The translations under genes and the position numbers were made by a program. This document shows positions 34,960-42,494 of a stretch of 64,000 bases of DNA, piece by piece. The notes under the pieces are model-generated. The model saw only the letters and a list, made by a program, of their open reading frames with translations, did no database searches and was not told where the DNA came from. Source of the DNA: SMYC01 sp963578475 (lineage in GTDB: Bacteria; Acidobacteriota; Vicinamibacteria; Marinacidobacterales; SMYC01); the NCBI GenBank assembly GCA_963578475.1, contig CAUZCL010000006.1:76968-140967 (forward strand), written 5' to 3'. Numbering within the stretch: the first letter of the stretch is position 1; the number at the start of each line of letters is the position of its first letter.

Positions 34960-36204
34960 GTGGATGAAGGCAAGCAAATCGCTATCGTTTCCGGGTGCCG
35001 GACGCCGTTCGTGAAAGCGGGCGAATTCCTTCGCGACGCGTCCTCGCTCGATCTCGCCAAGCTGGTGCTCGCGGAGCTTCGTCAGCGTGCGGAGCTCTCG
35101 GTGGGCGCCATAGACCAGGTCCAGGTCGTGCTCGGGACGGTCGTGCCGAACCTGCAAACACCCAATATCGCCCGCGAGGCCGCGCTCGCGGCGGGGTTCC
35201 CGGCGACGATCGACGCCCATACCGTGTCCCGCGCTTGCGCGTCCGCGAATCAGGCGATCGCGTGCGGGGCCGAATCGATCGCTTCTGGCCAAGCGGAGAT
35301 CGTCATTGCGGGCGGGACGGAGTCGCTCTCGAACATCCCCATTCCTGTCTCGACAGCTATGAGCCAGGCACTCGTTTCGGCGAGCAAGGCGAAGACGCTG
35401 AAAAAACGTCTTGGGGCGTTTCGAGGGTTGAAGCTCAAGGACCTCCTCCCGGTGCCGCCGGCCATTGCGGAATACTCCACCGGCCTCACGATGGGGCAGT
35501 CCGCGGAGAAGATGGCAAAGGAGAACGGGATCTCGCGAGCCTCTCAAGATCGGTTTGCCGCGAAGAGCCACGCGCTCGCCGCCGCGGCGACGGAGGACGG
35601 CCGACTACCCGCGGAGATGGTACGTGTCTACCATCCACCGCGCTACGAGAGCTCGCTACCATTGGAAGACGACGGCATCCGCCGCGACACGAGCGAAGCG
35701 GCCGGCAACTCGTCCCCCCTGACTGACGGCGCCGCCGCCATCGTTTTGATGCGCAAGGACAAGGCACATGAGCTGGGCCTCGAGCCGCTCGGAACCATTC
35801 GCTCCTATGCCTTTGCATCCGTCGATCCGTTGGAGCAGCTCTTGATAGGCCCTGCCTATAGCACGCCTATGGCCCTCGATCGCGCTGGGATCACGCTCTC
35901 GGATTTGAACCTGATCGATTTTCATGAGGCCTTCGCAGCGCAAGTGCTCTCGGTCGTACAAGCGCTCGACTCGGAGACATTTTGTCGCGAGAAGTTGAAC
36001 CGAGCGCCGCTCGGAGCCGTGAGCGAAGACAAGCTCAACGTCGAGGGTGGCTCCATTGCCATTGGGCATCCTTTCGGCGCCACGGGCGGGCGCATCACCT
36101 TGAGCCTTCTGAACGAGCTTCGTCGGCGCGGCGGCGGGCTTGGCCTCGTGGGCGTATGCGCCGCCGGCGGCATCGGCTTCAGCATGGTGGTCGAGGCCAC
36201 GTGA
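34960..36204 (+). CDS. Thiolase (acetyl-CoA acetyltransferase / 3-ketoacyl-CoA thiolase, FadI/FadA-like) with internal deletion
   Basis: With GTG 34960 as start the protein has 414 residues; TTG 34924 would add 12 poor residues. It carries the three thiolase signatures: nucleophile Cys in SRACASANQAIACGAESIAS, the GGSIAIGHPFGATGGRI His motif, and the second catalytic Cys in GVCAAGGIGFSM, plus FHEAFAAQ. Thiolases condense or cleave acyl-CoA in beta-oxidation or acetoacetyl-CoA synthesis. At about 35685-35705 the protein reads GIRRDTSEAAGNSSPLTDGA. Family members have about 20 more residues between DTS and AGNSS, so there is an in-frame deletion. It overlaps the next gene by four bases. Confidence 0.9.
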   Translation: MDEGKQIAIVSGCRTPFVKAGEFLRDASSLDLAKLVLAELRQRAELSVGAIDQVQVVLGTVVPNLQTPNIAREAALAAGFPATIDAHTVSRACASANQAIACGAESIASGQAEIVIAGGTESLSNIPIPVSTAMSQALVSASKAKTLKKRLGAFRGLKLKDLLPVPPAIAEYSTGLTMGQSAEKMAKENGISRASQDRFAAKSHALAAAATEDGRLPAEMVRVYHPPRYESSLPLEDDGIRRDTSEAAGNSSPLTDGAAAIVLMRKDKAHELGLEPLGTIRSYAFASVDPLEQLLIGPAYSTPMALDRAGITLSDLNLIDFHEAFAAQVLSVVQALDSETFCREKLNRAPLGAVSEDKLNVEGGSIAIGHPFGATGGRITLSLLNELRRRGGGLGLVGVCAAGGIGFSMVVEAT

Positions 36205-37190
36205 CACCGCTCGAAGGAACGCGCATTCTCGACTTGTGTCGATACGCGCCGGGTCCTTACGCGACCCTCATATGCGTGGCTCTCGGCGCGGAGGTTATCA
36301 AAGTCGAAGCGCCGCCCAACGGGGACCCGCTGCGCGAGCTCGACCCCGTCGCTTTCGAGCGACTAAATGCAGGCAAGAAGAGCGTGCTTCTCGATTTGAA
36401 GTCGGACGAAGGCAGGACGCGGTTCTGGACGCTCGTGCGGAGTGCCACCGTGCTCGTCGAGAGCTTTCGACCCGGCGTCATGGAGCGTCTTGGCATCGGT
36501 TTCGAGCACGTAAACCACGAAGTGCCGGCGATGATCTATGTCTCGATCTCGGGATATGGGCGCTCGGGCTCCAGACACGATCGAGCCGGCCACGACGTGA
36601 ACTACATGGCGCAGGCGGGAGCTCTTCATGGAGTGCCGCTGCCGCTGCCGCTTCAGGTGGCCGATTTCGCGGGCGGTGGGCTTTACGCAGTCATATCCAT
36701 CCTCGCCGCTCGCATGGAAGGCAGGGGACGCCATATTGACCTGTCGATGCAGCGGGGGGTCGCCTCCATGATGATTCTAGCGGACAGCCAGGCAGGAGAT
36801 GTTCTATCGGGCCGCTACCCGAACTACTCGGTTTATCGAACGGCCTGCGGACAGGCGCTCTCGGTAGGTGCTCTCGAGCCAAAGTTCTGGCAGAACTTTT
36901 GTGATGTGCTCGAGCGGCCCGATCTCGTCGCGCGGAAAGAGGATCCCGGTGCGCGCGATGAAGTCGCAGCCATATTCGCAGGCCAGACGGCAGAAGAATG
37001 GGAGTCACGATTCCGTTCGTCGGATGCTTGCGTCGAAAGGGTGCTCGCTCCCGCGGAAGCGCTCGAGAGCTCGCGAGCCTACGAGCTTCCGTTCGGCACG
37101 CCGGAGAGAGAGCTCGGAGCCGCGCCCGAGCTCGGCGAGCACAACAAAGAGATCCTCCGTGAACTGGGTGACGGACCCGGTCACGAATAA
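36201..37190 (+). CDS. CaiB/BaiF-family CoA-transferase / acyl-CoA racemase-like protein
   Basis: Start GTG 36201 overlaps the thiolase stop by four bases, giving 329 residues. It has the family III CoA-transferase features: the N-terminal LEGTRILDLCRYAPGPYATL, then LDLKSDEGRTRF, VLVESFRPGVMERLGIGF, YVSISGYGRSGSRHDRAGHD (with the catalytic Asp in the DRAGHD segment, as in alpha-methylacyl-CoA racemase) and VGALEPKFWQNF. It is shorter than most homologues (about 360-400), mainly in the loop before YSVYRTACGQAL. It would racemise or transfer CoA on a branched acyl-CoA. Coupling to a thiolase points to lipid or branched-chain acid catabolism. Confidence 0.87.
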   Translation: MTPLEGTRILDLCRYAPGPYATLICVALGAEVIKVEAPPNGDPLRELDPVAFERLNAGKKSVLLDLKSDEGRTRFWTLVRSATVLVESFRPGVMERLGIGFEHVNHEVPAMIYVSISGYGRSGSRHDRAGHDVNYMAQAGALHGVPLPLPLQVADFAGGGLYAVISILAARMEGRGRHIDLSMQRGVASMMILADSQAGDVLSGRYPNYSVYRTACGQALSVGALEPKFWQNFCDVLERPDLVARKEDPGARDEVAAIFAGQTAEEWESRFRSSDACVERVLAPAEALESSRAYELPFGTPERELGAAPELGEHNKEILRELGDGPGHE

Positions 37191-37371
37191 CTGCCTATCC
37201 TCGCCCTACCCCGTTCTCCGAAGTGGTGGCCGAGCCTCCCCGGCGAGGACCCAGACAGCCGAAATCGTTCTCGTTTGCACACAGCACGTGGTGGACACCC
37301 AGAAGTCCTCCGCTCTCGAAGGCATCGACGTCGACGCCAGCGACCACGGGGTTCGCTCCGCTTATACATGG

Positions 37372-37783
37372 GGCGTCGCCGGTGAACTTGGCGAGGTTGT
37401 GGAGCTTTTGAGAAACGCGGGCGCCGGTCCTCACGAGCCGTCGGGTGAGCTTCCGCCGTACCGTGTAGCAGGAGGGATGTCACGTCCCCGAGTCGTCGAC
37501 GGACCGGAGACTCGATCCACGACGGCGTCGCCTCTCATCTTCCGCTGGCGGAACAGAAATAGACGTTGGGGGCGTGGCGTTTCCAACTGGCAGACGGAAC
37601 GAGCGGTCGTTCTGGAGGTCATCGTCAAGCGAAACGGCAAGACCGAATTCGTCTGACGACGCGGAATTGGACAAGAAGTTCATTGAGGAGGCCGAGAAGC
37701 AGGAATTCGAGCCCGCTACGCTTCGCGGAAAGCCCGTCGACGCGGTGTGGTACGTCTTCGCCTCCCGGCCGGTCTGCCGTTAA
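37372..37783 (+). pseudogene. TonB-family C-terminal domain protein, frameshifted remnant
   Basis: Pieces of a TonB-like energy-transducing domain can be read in two or more frames. From 37372 one frame gives GVAGELGEVVELL, similar to the Gly-Val-rich linkers in acidobacterial TonB proteins, then YRVAGGMSRPRVVDGPE, which matches the start of the TonB C-terminal domain. VVLEVIVKRNGKTEFV follows and stops near 37656. Another frame then gives DAELDKKFIEEAEKQEFEPA, then TLRGKPVDAVWYVFASRPV, the typical end, with TAA 37781-37783. The middle is damaged by at least two frameshifts. No TM anchor was found upstream. Confidence 0.6.
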
Positions 37784-37792
37784 GGTCTGAGG

Positions 37793-37820
37793 GCAGGCGG
37801 GGCTTTTCAGCCCCGCCTGT
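37793..37820 (+). terminator. Hairpin after the TonB-domain remnant
   Basis: A 12-base stem GCAGGCGGGGCT (37793-37804) pairs with AGCCCCGCCTGT (37809-37820; one G-T pair) around a four-base loop. It lies ten bases after the TonB-remnant stop. The stem is very strong, but no T run follows on either strand, so it may be a processing or stabilising hairpin or a weak terminator. Confidence 0.55.
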
Positions 37821-38028
37821 CATGACACTACTGTCCCGCGTCTACATCGGCCGTCGTCGCGACCGGCCTACGGTTCGGAGCCTTGTTCGGGCGACGGGCG
37901 ACGGGCGCGGCCAAGAAGCTTGCCGTCGCGCTCGCGGTCCTTGTGCATCGGAAGCAGCGTGACATCAACGCCGAGCTCGAATCGGTTCTTGAGCCTCTTC
38001 CTAAAAATATCTGTTCGGCTCCCTACAT

Positions 38029-38447
38029 GGGCTCATATGAGCCCTCCAAGGGGTATTCCTGGCGTCGAAGTGTCGGGCGGTGGCCCGACCCCCCTCGGGA
38101 GCGAGCTGGGAGGCTCGCTCCGCCGAGATGCCCCCCCGTTCATCTCGGCCCAACCCGGACGGGGTTGAACGATTTTCCCATCCTGCCTAGCGCGCGTGAC
38201 CCATACAGTCAAGGCAGATCCTCGGGACCACTACATCCTGTAGCCCCAGATTTACTTAACCCAAGATGTTGGACTGCGCCGCAGTGTAGCACCGAGCCCA
38301 TCCCGCGTCTACGCTAATTCCAGGGATGTGGGGAAACACCCTCAGTGAAATCCCTGCGGGGGTTTCAGGCATAAATCGCTCCGTCTACTTACTTTGGAAG
38401 GGCCCTACTCGCTTCGTGTAGGAGAAAGCAAACAGAGTGCTTTTTTT
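38029..38447 (+). other. Array of adjacent hairpins without an ORF: candidate structured RNA
   Basis: The gap 37821-38457 between converging genes carries no supported ORF, but 38029-38167 is packed with stems: a 16-base palindrome (38029-38044); GTCGGGC/GCCCGAC (38072-38089, 4-base loop); GGAGCGAGC/GCTCGCTCC (38098-38121, 6-base loop); GCCGAGATG/CATCTCGGC (38122-38149, 10-base loop); CAACCC/GGGTTG (38151-38167, 5-base loop). Further stems are CAGGGAT/ATCCCTG (about 38321-38360) and CCTAC/GTAGG (38404-38422), then a terminator-like hairpin with T7 (38425-38447) reading plus. The dense spacing and a plausible terminator suggest a non-coding RNA of up to ~420 bases. Which strand is transcribed and what it does are unknown. 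Confidence 0.45.
38425..38447 (+). terminator. Terminator-like hairpin closing the hairpin array
   Basis: AAAGCA (38425-38430) pairs with TGCTTT (38438-38443) around a seven-base loop, and the T run continues to 38447. It reads on the plus strand, opposite to the adjacent membrane glycosyltransferase gene, whose stop is at 38458. It therefore ends a plus-strand transcript that contains no intact ORF nearby. Confidence 0.5.
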
Positions 38448-38457
38448 ACGGCCTTCG

Positions 38458-41067
38458 TCAGACTCCACCCCGCGCGACAGTAAGCGCTTCCTGAGAACCC
38501 ATCCACACTATAGAGACAACAAGAAGCGCGAGAATCACCCTGCTTGCGAAATTTTTTTCTGAGAGCCACTCGAGAACGAGGCCCAAGCCGACCGCGATCG
38601 CCGGATAGGTGAAGTAATGATGCTTCAACAAGAAATTAAACCCTGCATCCAGGAACGCGAAGCCAACGAGAATGGCGCCCCAGCTGTAAAGGAGCGCCCG
38701 TGCCTCGCGGGGGCGGGCTCGGGTCACGCCGAGGAGACCGACCACGGGAATGAGCCAGGCGCCGAACGTGTAGGCGAGCTTTCGAGGCTGAGCCGCAAGG
38801 CGCGCCATCACATCGATGTCAAGGTCGGAGCCAGAGCCGGTGAGAAGCTCGGGGAGAGATTCGGTAACGAATGGAAGCGCCCAGTGGATGTAGTAAAGAA
38901 CGAAGGACATCCCCCACGCGATAAGGAGTAGTGCCGCGAGTCGCTTGCCGAGATCGAGCTGACGCCGCCAGGCGAATATGGAGATCGCACCGATCATGGC
39001 CAAGGACGCGAAGAGCAGCGAGCCCGTATAGGAAAGACAACAAAGCGTCCATAGCGCCGTGGCGCACCAGAACATCGCGCGCTCCGAAAGCCGGTCGACA
39101 TGCACGACGGTAAATCCCAGCGCCAACGCCCCGGCCCACGTCCCGAAGAGGGTCATCAAGTGGCCCAGTCCGAGGAGCTGGTAGCCGATAGGCAGAAACG
39201 CTGCCGCCAAGGCGGCGCCGACACCCGCTCGAACGTCGCCGACCCGCGTGGCCACCAGTGCCGATGTGACCGTGACACCGAAAAGGAGCGCCGCTAGGAA
39301 GAGTTTCGTCAACAGGGCGAACCAGAGTGTCGGGAACAGAGCGAAGGGTGAAGTGAGGATGTGGTATAGGCACGAATGCGGCACGATGAGGTTCGCCCAT
39401 TGCGGCTGGCGGCTCAGCATGCTCCCCGGAAATGGAAGGTAGTAGAGAAGAAACCGTCCGTGCCAAATCTCCTCGGCGATCGCCGTGTGGAAACCGAAAT
39501 GCCCGCCTTTATAGAGCGGAGAGGCGGTCGTCAAGAAGGCGAGGACGAATCCGGCTACCGCTACCGCGACCGCCAGCGGTGACAGAACGGGAGCGAGATC
39601 GCGCGCTTCGAGCGCATCCAGAAAGCTCCGGGTGAGAGCCGCGAGGATCAAGCCGGCTACCGCTGCAAGAAGCGTGGTTTCTAGAAACGGCGTGACGAGC
39701 ACCGGGTCGAGCGCGAGCCCCGCGATGATCGCCGCCCAGTAGAGCCCGGCCCCAACGAGCGCCCACCGGTGCCGCAAGCCCGTCGCGAGCAGCGCCGCGA
39801 CGATCAGAAGCCCGGCTGCTAGAACCGTGGCGAGCGTTTTCAGGGAAGGCATGGCGCGACCGCGGTCGACGAGAACACGATCGATCCGAAGCACGTTGCC
39901 TGCACCGAGACCGGGAAGCTCGAGCCGATGGCCCGCGTGCCATCCCCACGACGGTCGCGGGAGCTCGAGCACGAAAGCGTTCCATGTGCTCGAAACATCG
40001 GCGACGAGCTCAGCGTCGGCAACTTTCATGAGCAGCCCCCGCGACGCGCCCGACGCCAACGAGGCATGTACCTCGACAGTCCATGGGCCGCCCGCTCCAA
40101 AATCTCTGAGGTCGAGCGCCGCGCCGGTCCGAGCACGTCGAAAGCTCACGCCTACCTCCTGGTCGAAAGCCCCGAAACGCCGCGTCAAAGCGTCGGGCCG
40201 ACCGCTTCCAATATCGAGCTCGAGCTCAGAGACGCTCCAGTAGCTCGCCACCACGCCGACGAGCGCAGCGCCCGAGACGATCACAAAAGCCCAGCTCCAA
40301 AGACTCTTCAAAGCGCCCGCGATCGATTGCACGCTATCGCGAAGCACCGAGCGCACGAAGCGCTCGAATGACGGCGCCAGCCAACGCGCGAGCGCGAGTG
40401 CTATGAGTGACGCCGCCAATGCTGGGACGACGAGAGTCGCCAAGCCGCGGAAGAGCGCGAAGCTCGCCGCTATCGTGGGCGCCGCAAGGATGCTGGCAGC
40501 TCGGCTTCCGCTCAGCGCGAATAGCAGCAAGGTGACGAGCGCCGAGAGGAGCATTTGCCGCACGGGCGGAATGGCCGCTCCGTCAAGAATGAGCCGTGCA
40601 CGATGGACGCGAACCCCGAGCGCACGTTCATCAAAGGCTCCCGGAGAGAAGGTCTCGGAGCGAATCTCGACCGTGAGATCGGAGCTCCAAACACCGCTGG
40701 TCGTCACTTCGAGCGTGTAGTCGTCGATCCGGCGGGAGGGCGTTAGGCGCAGGCGCTCCCCGCCAGCTTCGATGAGAACGAGCGGCGGATCTTGGCCACG
40801 CGGACGAAACCCCGCGAGCGTCAGCTCGAGGCGCGCGCGCCCGCTCGCGCCGGGATCGTGGAAGACGAGCCGACTCCGCCCGCGGGACCAGCGATAGCCG
40901 AGCTCAGCGTCATGGAAATTCTCTACCGAGAAGCTGCTCGTAAGGCCGCTCCCCATCTGAAGGTCCAAAGTGGCGGGAAGCTGATAGGCAAGAGCGACAC
41001 CGAGCGCGGTCAGAAAAGCGGCAGCCGCACCTACTTTCCTCGGCGTGGAAAGGGAGTCGAGCCCCAC
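38458..41067 (-). CDS. Large polytopic membrane protein with two extracytoplasmic beta domains (GT-C-like)
   Basis: This 869-residue protein contains an early TM helix (about 12-30). A beta-rich domain follows (about 35-165: LELTLAGFRPRG, ending LGVRVHRARLIL), then several TM helices (about 172-230). A second beta domain comes next (about 275-395: LDIGSGRPDALTRRFGAFDQ, ending LRIDRVLVDRG), and a long C-terminal membrane region with about 12 helices (about 400-865). The last part has GHFGFHTAIAEEIWHGRFLL, which may hold catalytic residues. The beta domains resemble that of the protein at 16316-18121. It is probably a membrane glycosyltransferase; the substrate is unknown. It is co-directional with and close to the GT2 gene upstream (five-base gap). 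Confidence 0.6.
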   Translation of the reverse strand: MGLDSLSTPRKVGAAAAFLTALGVALAYQLPATLDLQMGSGLTSSFSVENFHDAELGYRWSRGRSRLVFHDPGASGRARLELTLAGFRPRGQDPPLVLIEAGGERLRLTPSRRIDDYTLEVTTSGVWSSDLTVEIRSETFSPGAFDERALGVRVHRARLILDGAAIPPVRQMLLSALVTLLLFALSGSRAASILAAPTIAASFALFRGLATLVVPALAASLIALALARWLAPSFERFVRSVLRDSVQSIAGALKSLWSWAFVIVSGAALVGVVASYWSVSELELDIGSGRPDALTRRFGAFDQEVGVSFRRARTGAALDLRDFGAGGPWTVEVHASLASGASRGLLMKVADAELVADVSSTWNAFVLELPRPSWGWHAGHRLELPGLGAGNVLRIDRVLVDRGRAMPSLKTLATVLAAGLLIVAALLATGLRHRWALVGAGLYWAAIIAGLALDPVLVTPFLETTLLAAVAGLILAALTRSFLDALEARDLAPVLSPLAVAVAVAGFVLAFLTTASPLYKGGHFGFHTAIAEEIWHGRFLLYYLPFPGSMLSRQPQWANLIVPHSCLYHILTSPFALFPTLWFALLTKLFLAALLFGVTVTSALVATRVGDVRAGVGAALAAAFLPIGYQLLGLGHLMTLFGTWAGALALGFTVVHVDRLSERAMFWCATALWTLCCLSYTGSLLFASLAMIGAISIFAWRRQLDLGKRLAALLLIAWGMSFVLYYIHWALPFVTESLPELLTGSGSDLDIDVMARLAAQPRKLAYTFGAWLIPVVGLLGVTRARPREARALLYSWGAILVGFAFLDAGFNFLLKHHYFTYPAIAVGLGLVLEWLSEKNFASRVILALLVVSIVWMGSQEALTVARGGV

Positions 41068-41072
41068 GAGAA

Positions 41073-41807
41073 TCAGTCGCGCGCGGCGAGCTTGGTTTTG
41101 CTGGGGCTAAAGAGTTTGAGGCGCAACCACAGCCGCATGAGAGCGAGAAAAGTGCGGGGGACATCCATCATCCCCACCGACGACCTTCCCGCCGTGCGAG
41201 GGTAGTGGCGCACTCCCGCCTGCTCGTACTTGTATCCGGCGCGGTGGAGTTGGACAACGATTTCGGTATCGATGAAGAAATAATCCTCTTCGAGAACGAG
41301 CGACGTGAGCGCCTCGCGGCGAAAGAGCTTGAACGAGCAGTTCAAATCGCGTACGTCCATGCCGAATACAAAAGAGGCCAGCGCGTTGTAGCCGTTCGAG
41401 ACCATCAAACGGACGGCACCGTCTTGCCTGCCCACCCGGTAGCCGAGGATGGCATCCACTCGCTCCATCGTGGGGAAGAACCCAATGAGCTCTCGAAGGT
41501 CGAACTGATTGTCGGCATCCGTGTAGAAAATGAAGCGCCCATGCGCCGACCCGAAGCCGACCCGGAGCGCTTTTCCGTATCCGAGATTCGACGCGTGGGT
41601 GACGACGAGAAGCTTTGGGCCGAACTCTTCCTCGAGCCGTTTCAATATGGTTGGCGTCTCGTCTCGGCTTCCATCGTCGACAACGACGATTTCATAGGTG
41701 TCGACGAGCGGCGCCACGGCGTCGGCGGCGCTTCGAACGGCACGTTCGATATTGCCCTCTTCGTTGAGAGCAGGCAAAACGATGGAGACGGCTGGGGTCG
41801 CGCTCAT
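41073..41807 (-). CDS. Glycosyltransferase family 2 (polyprenyl-phosphate mannose/glucose synthase-like)
   Basis: This 244-residue GT-A enzyme has SIVLPALNEEGNIERAVRSA at the start, the nucleotide-binding EIVVVDDGSRDET, the YTDADNQFD metal-binding segment (DXD-like) and later FIDTEIVVQLHRAGYK. The layout matches dolichol/polyprenyl-phosphate sugar synthases without the extra membrane domain, which load a sugar on a lipid carrier at the inner membrane. The downstream GT-C-like gene (five-base gap) would then use such a lipid-linked sugar, so the two probably form donor-making and donor-using steps. Sugar unknown. Confidence 0.88.
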   Translation of the reverse strand: MSATPAVSIVLPALNEEGNIERAVRSAADAVAPLVDTYEIVVVDDGSRDETPTILKRLEEEFGPKLLVVTHASNLGYGKALRVGFGSAHGRFIFYTDADNQFDLRELIGFFPTMERVDAILGYRVGRQDGAVRLMVSNGYNALASFVFGMDVRDLNCSFKLFRREALTSLVLEEDYFFIDTEIVVQLHRAGYKYEQAGVRHYPRTAGRSSVGMMDVPRTFLALMRLWLRLKLFSPSKTKLAARD

Positions 41808-41899
41808 GAGGTCGGAGGAATCTTAGCAAATCCGGCCCCGACTTCGCCAAGGCTTCGTCGGGCTGACGGCCGGCCGAAAGCCGGGGCTCATTTGGCCAA

Positions 41900-42199
41900 T
41901 TACTTGGAAGACTTCGACTTCGAAGTGTCCGTCTTGGCCTTCTTTTTGTCCGTGGCTTTCTTGTCCGAAGAGTTCGACGATTCGCTCTCGCTCGAGCTCT
42001 CGCCGTCCGACCCAGAGCCCTTACGGGCGTAATCGGTGACGTACCATCCGCTGCCCTTGAACTGAATCGCCGGCGACGAGATTAGCCGCTCCACCTTGCC
42101 TTTGCACTTTTCGCACTTCTTGATCGGGCCGTCGCTGACTTTCTGGATGACTTCGAAGAGGTGCCCGCACTTTTTGCACTCGTATTCGTAAATCGGCAC
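41900..42199 (-). CDS. FmdB-family zinc ribbon protein
   Basis: This 99-residue protein has the FmdB/CxxC regulatory zinc-ribbon at the start: MPIYEYECKKCGHLFEVIQK with CxxC, then KKCEKCKGKVERLISSP with the second CxxC, and the typical FKGSGWYVTDYARKG. The rest is a Ser/Lys-rich low-complexity tail. Members are often annotated as putative regulators of formamidase/amidase operons, but their true role is unclear. It is divergent from the trp promoter region, which lies about 75 bases from its start. Confidence 0.92.
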   Translation of the reverse strand: MPIYEYECKKCGHLFEVIQKVSDGPIKKCEKCKGKVERLISSPAIQFKGSGWYVTDYARKGSGSDGESSSESESSNSSDKKATDKKKAKTDTSKSKSSK

Positions 42200-42275
42200 T
42201 CAGATAGTTTACGCAGAATTAGCTTGCACCGTCAACAAAACCCTTCTCATTGCGTCCGTTGCAAAAAACCCACAG

Positions 42276-42305
42276 TTGACGCGAGTGTCAGAACAGCGCT
42301 ATAAG
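42276..42305 (+). promoter_or_regulatory. Promoter of the trp operon
   Basis: TTGACG (42276-42281) and TATAAG (42300-42305) are separated by 18 bases, a close match to the sigma-70 consensus. Transcription would start near 42312, only about eight bases before the leader-peptide ATG at 42320. The leader peptide would then be translated from a nearly leaderless mRNA, since no Shine-Dalgarno sequence fits in that space. Confidence 0.75.
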
Positions 42306-42319
42306 ATTCCGTAGTTATC

Positions 42320-42376
42320 ATGTTTTATCGTACCCGTTCGGCCCAGGTCCGCTTTTGGCGGTGGTGGTGCGGCTGA
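42320..42376 (+). CDS. trpL: trp operon leader peptide (attenuation)
   Basis: An 18-codon ORF (MFYRTRSAQVRFWRWWCG, stop TGA 42374-42376) lies between the promoter and trpE. It contains three Trp codons in a span of four (TGG 42356, CGG, TGG 42362, TGG 42365), hardly expected by chance for such a short peptide. In leader-peptide attenuation, ribosome stalling at Trp codons when charged tRNA-Trp is scarce lets an antiterminator form. The Trp codons lie a short distance before a candidate antiterminator and a terminator, as this model requires. The track of known ORFs is too coarse for such short genes, so the call rests on position and composition. Confidence 0.75.
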   Translation: MFYRTRSAQVRFWRWWCG

Positions 42377-42383
42377 ACGGGGA

Positions 42384-42450
42384 GCCCTTCCGGCTAAATT
42401 AGGATTCGCGGAAAGAGGCAACCCGTTGGGGGTGGCCTCTTTCGCGTTTT
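42384..42450 (+). terminator. trp attenuator: terminator with alternative antiterminator
   Basis: The terminator: CGCG (42407-42410), bulged G, AAAGAGGC (42412-42419) pair with GCCTCTTT (42435-42442) and CGCG (42443-42446), followed by T4 (42447-42450). The antiterminator candidate: GCC (42384-42386) and TTCCG (42388-42392) can pair with GGC (42417-42419) and CGGAA (42409-42413). These two structures share 42409-42419 and exclude each other. This is the classic layout of Trp attenuation, 45 bases before trpE. Confidence 0.75.
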
Positions 42451-42494
42451 ACGAGGCGTCTCCCGACTAAAGGACTTCGTAAGGCGACAGGATC

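Noticed and set aside
37883..38317. 144-codon plus-strand ORF across the hairpin region
   Set aside because: Its second half is translated from the hairpin stems and is low-complexity; no start site or homology is evident.
38321..38362. Hairpin with GGGGAAAC resembling group II intron domain V
   Set aside because: The catalytic AGC triad, the two-base bulge and the expected stem lengths are missing, and no reverse transcriptase is nearby.
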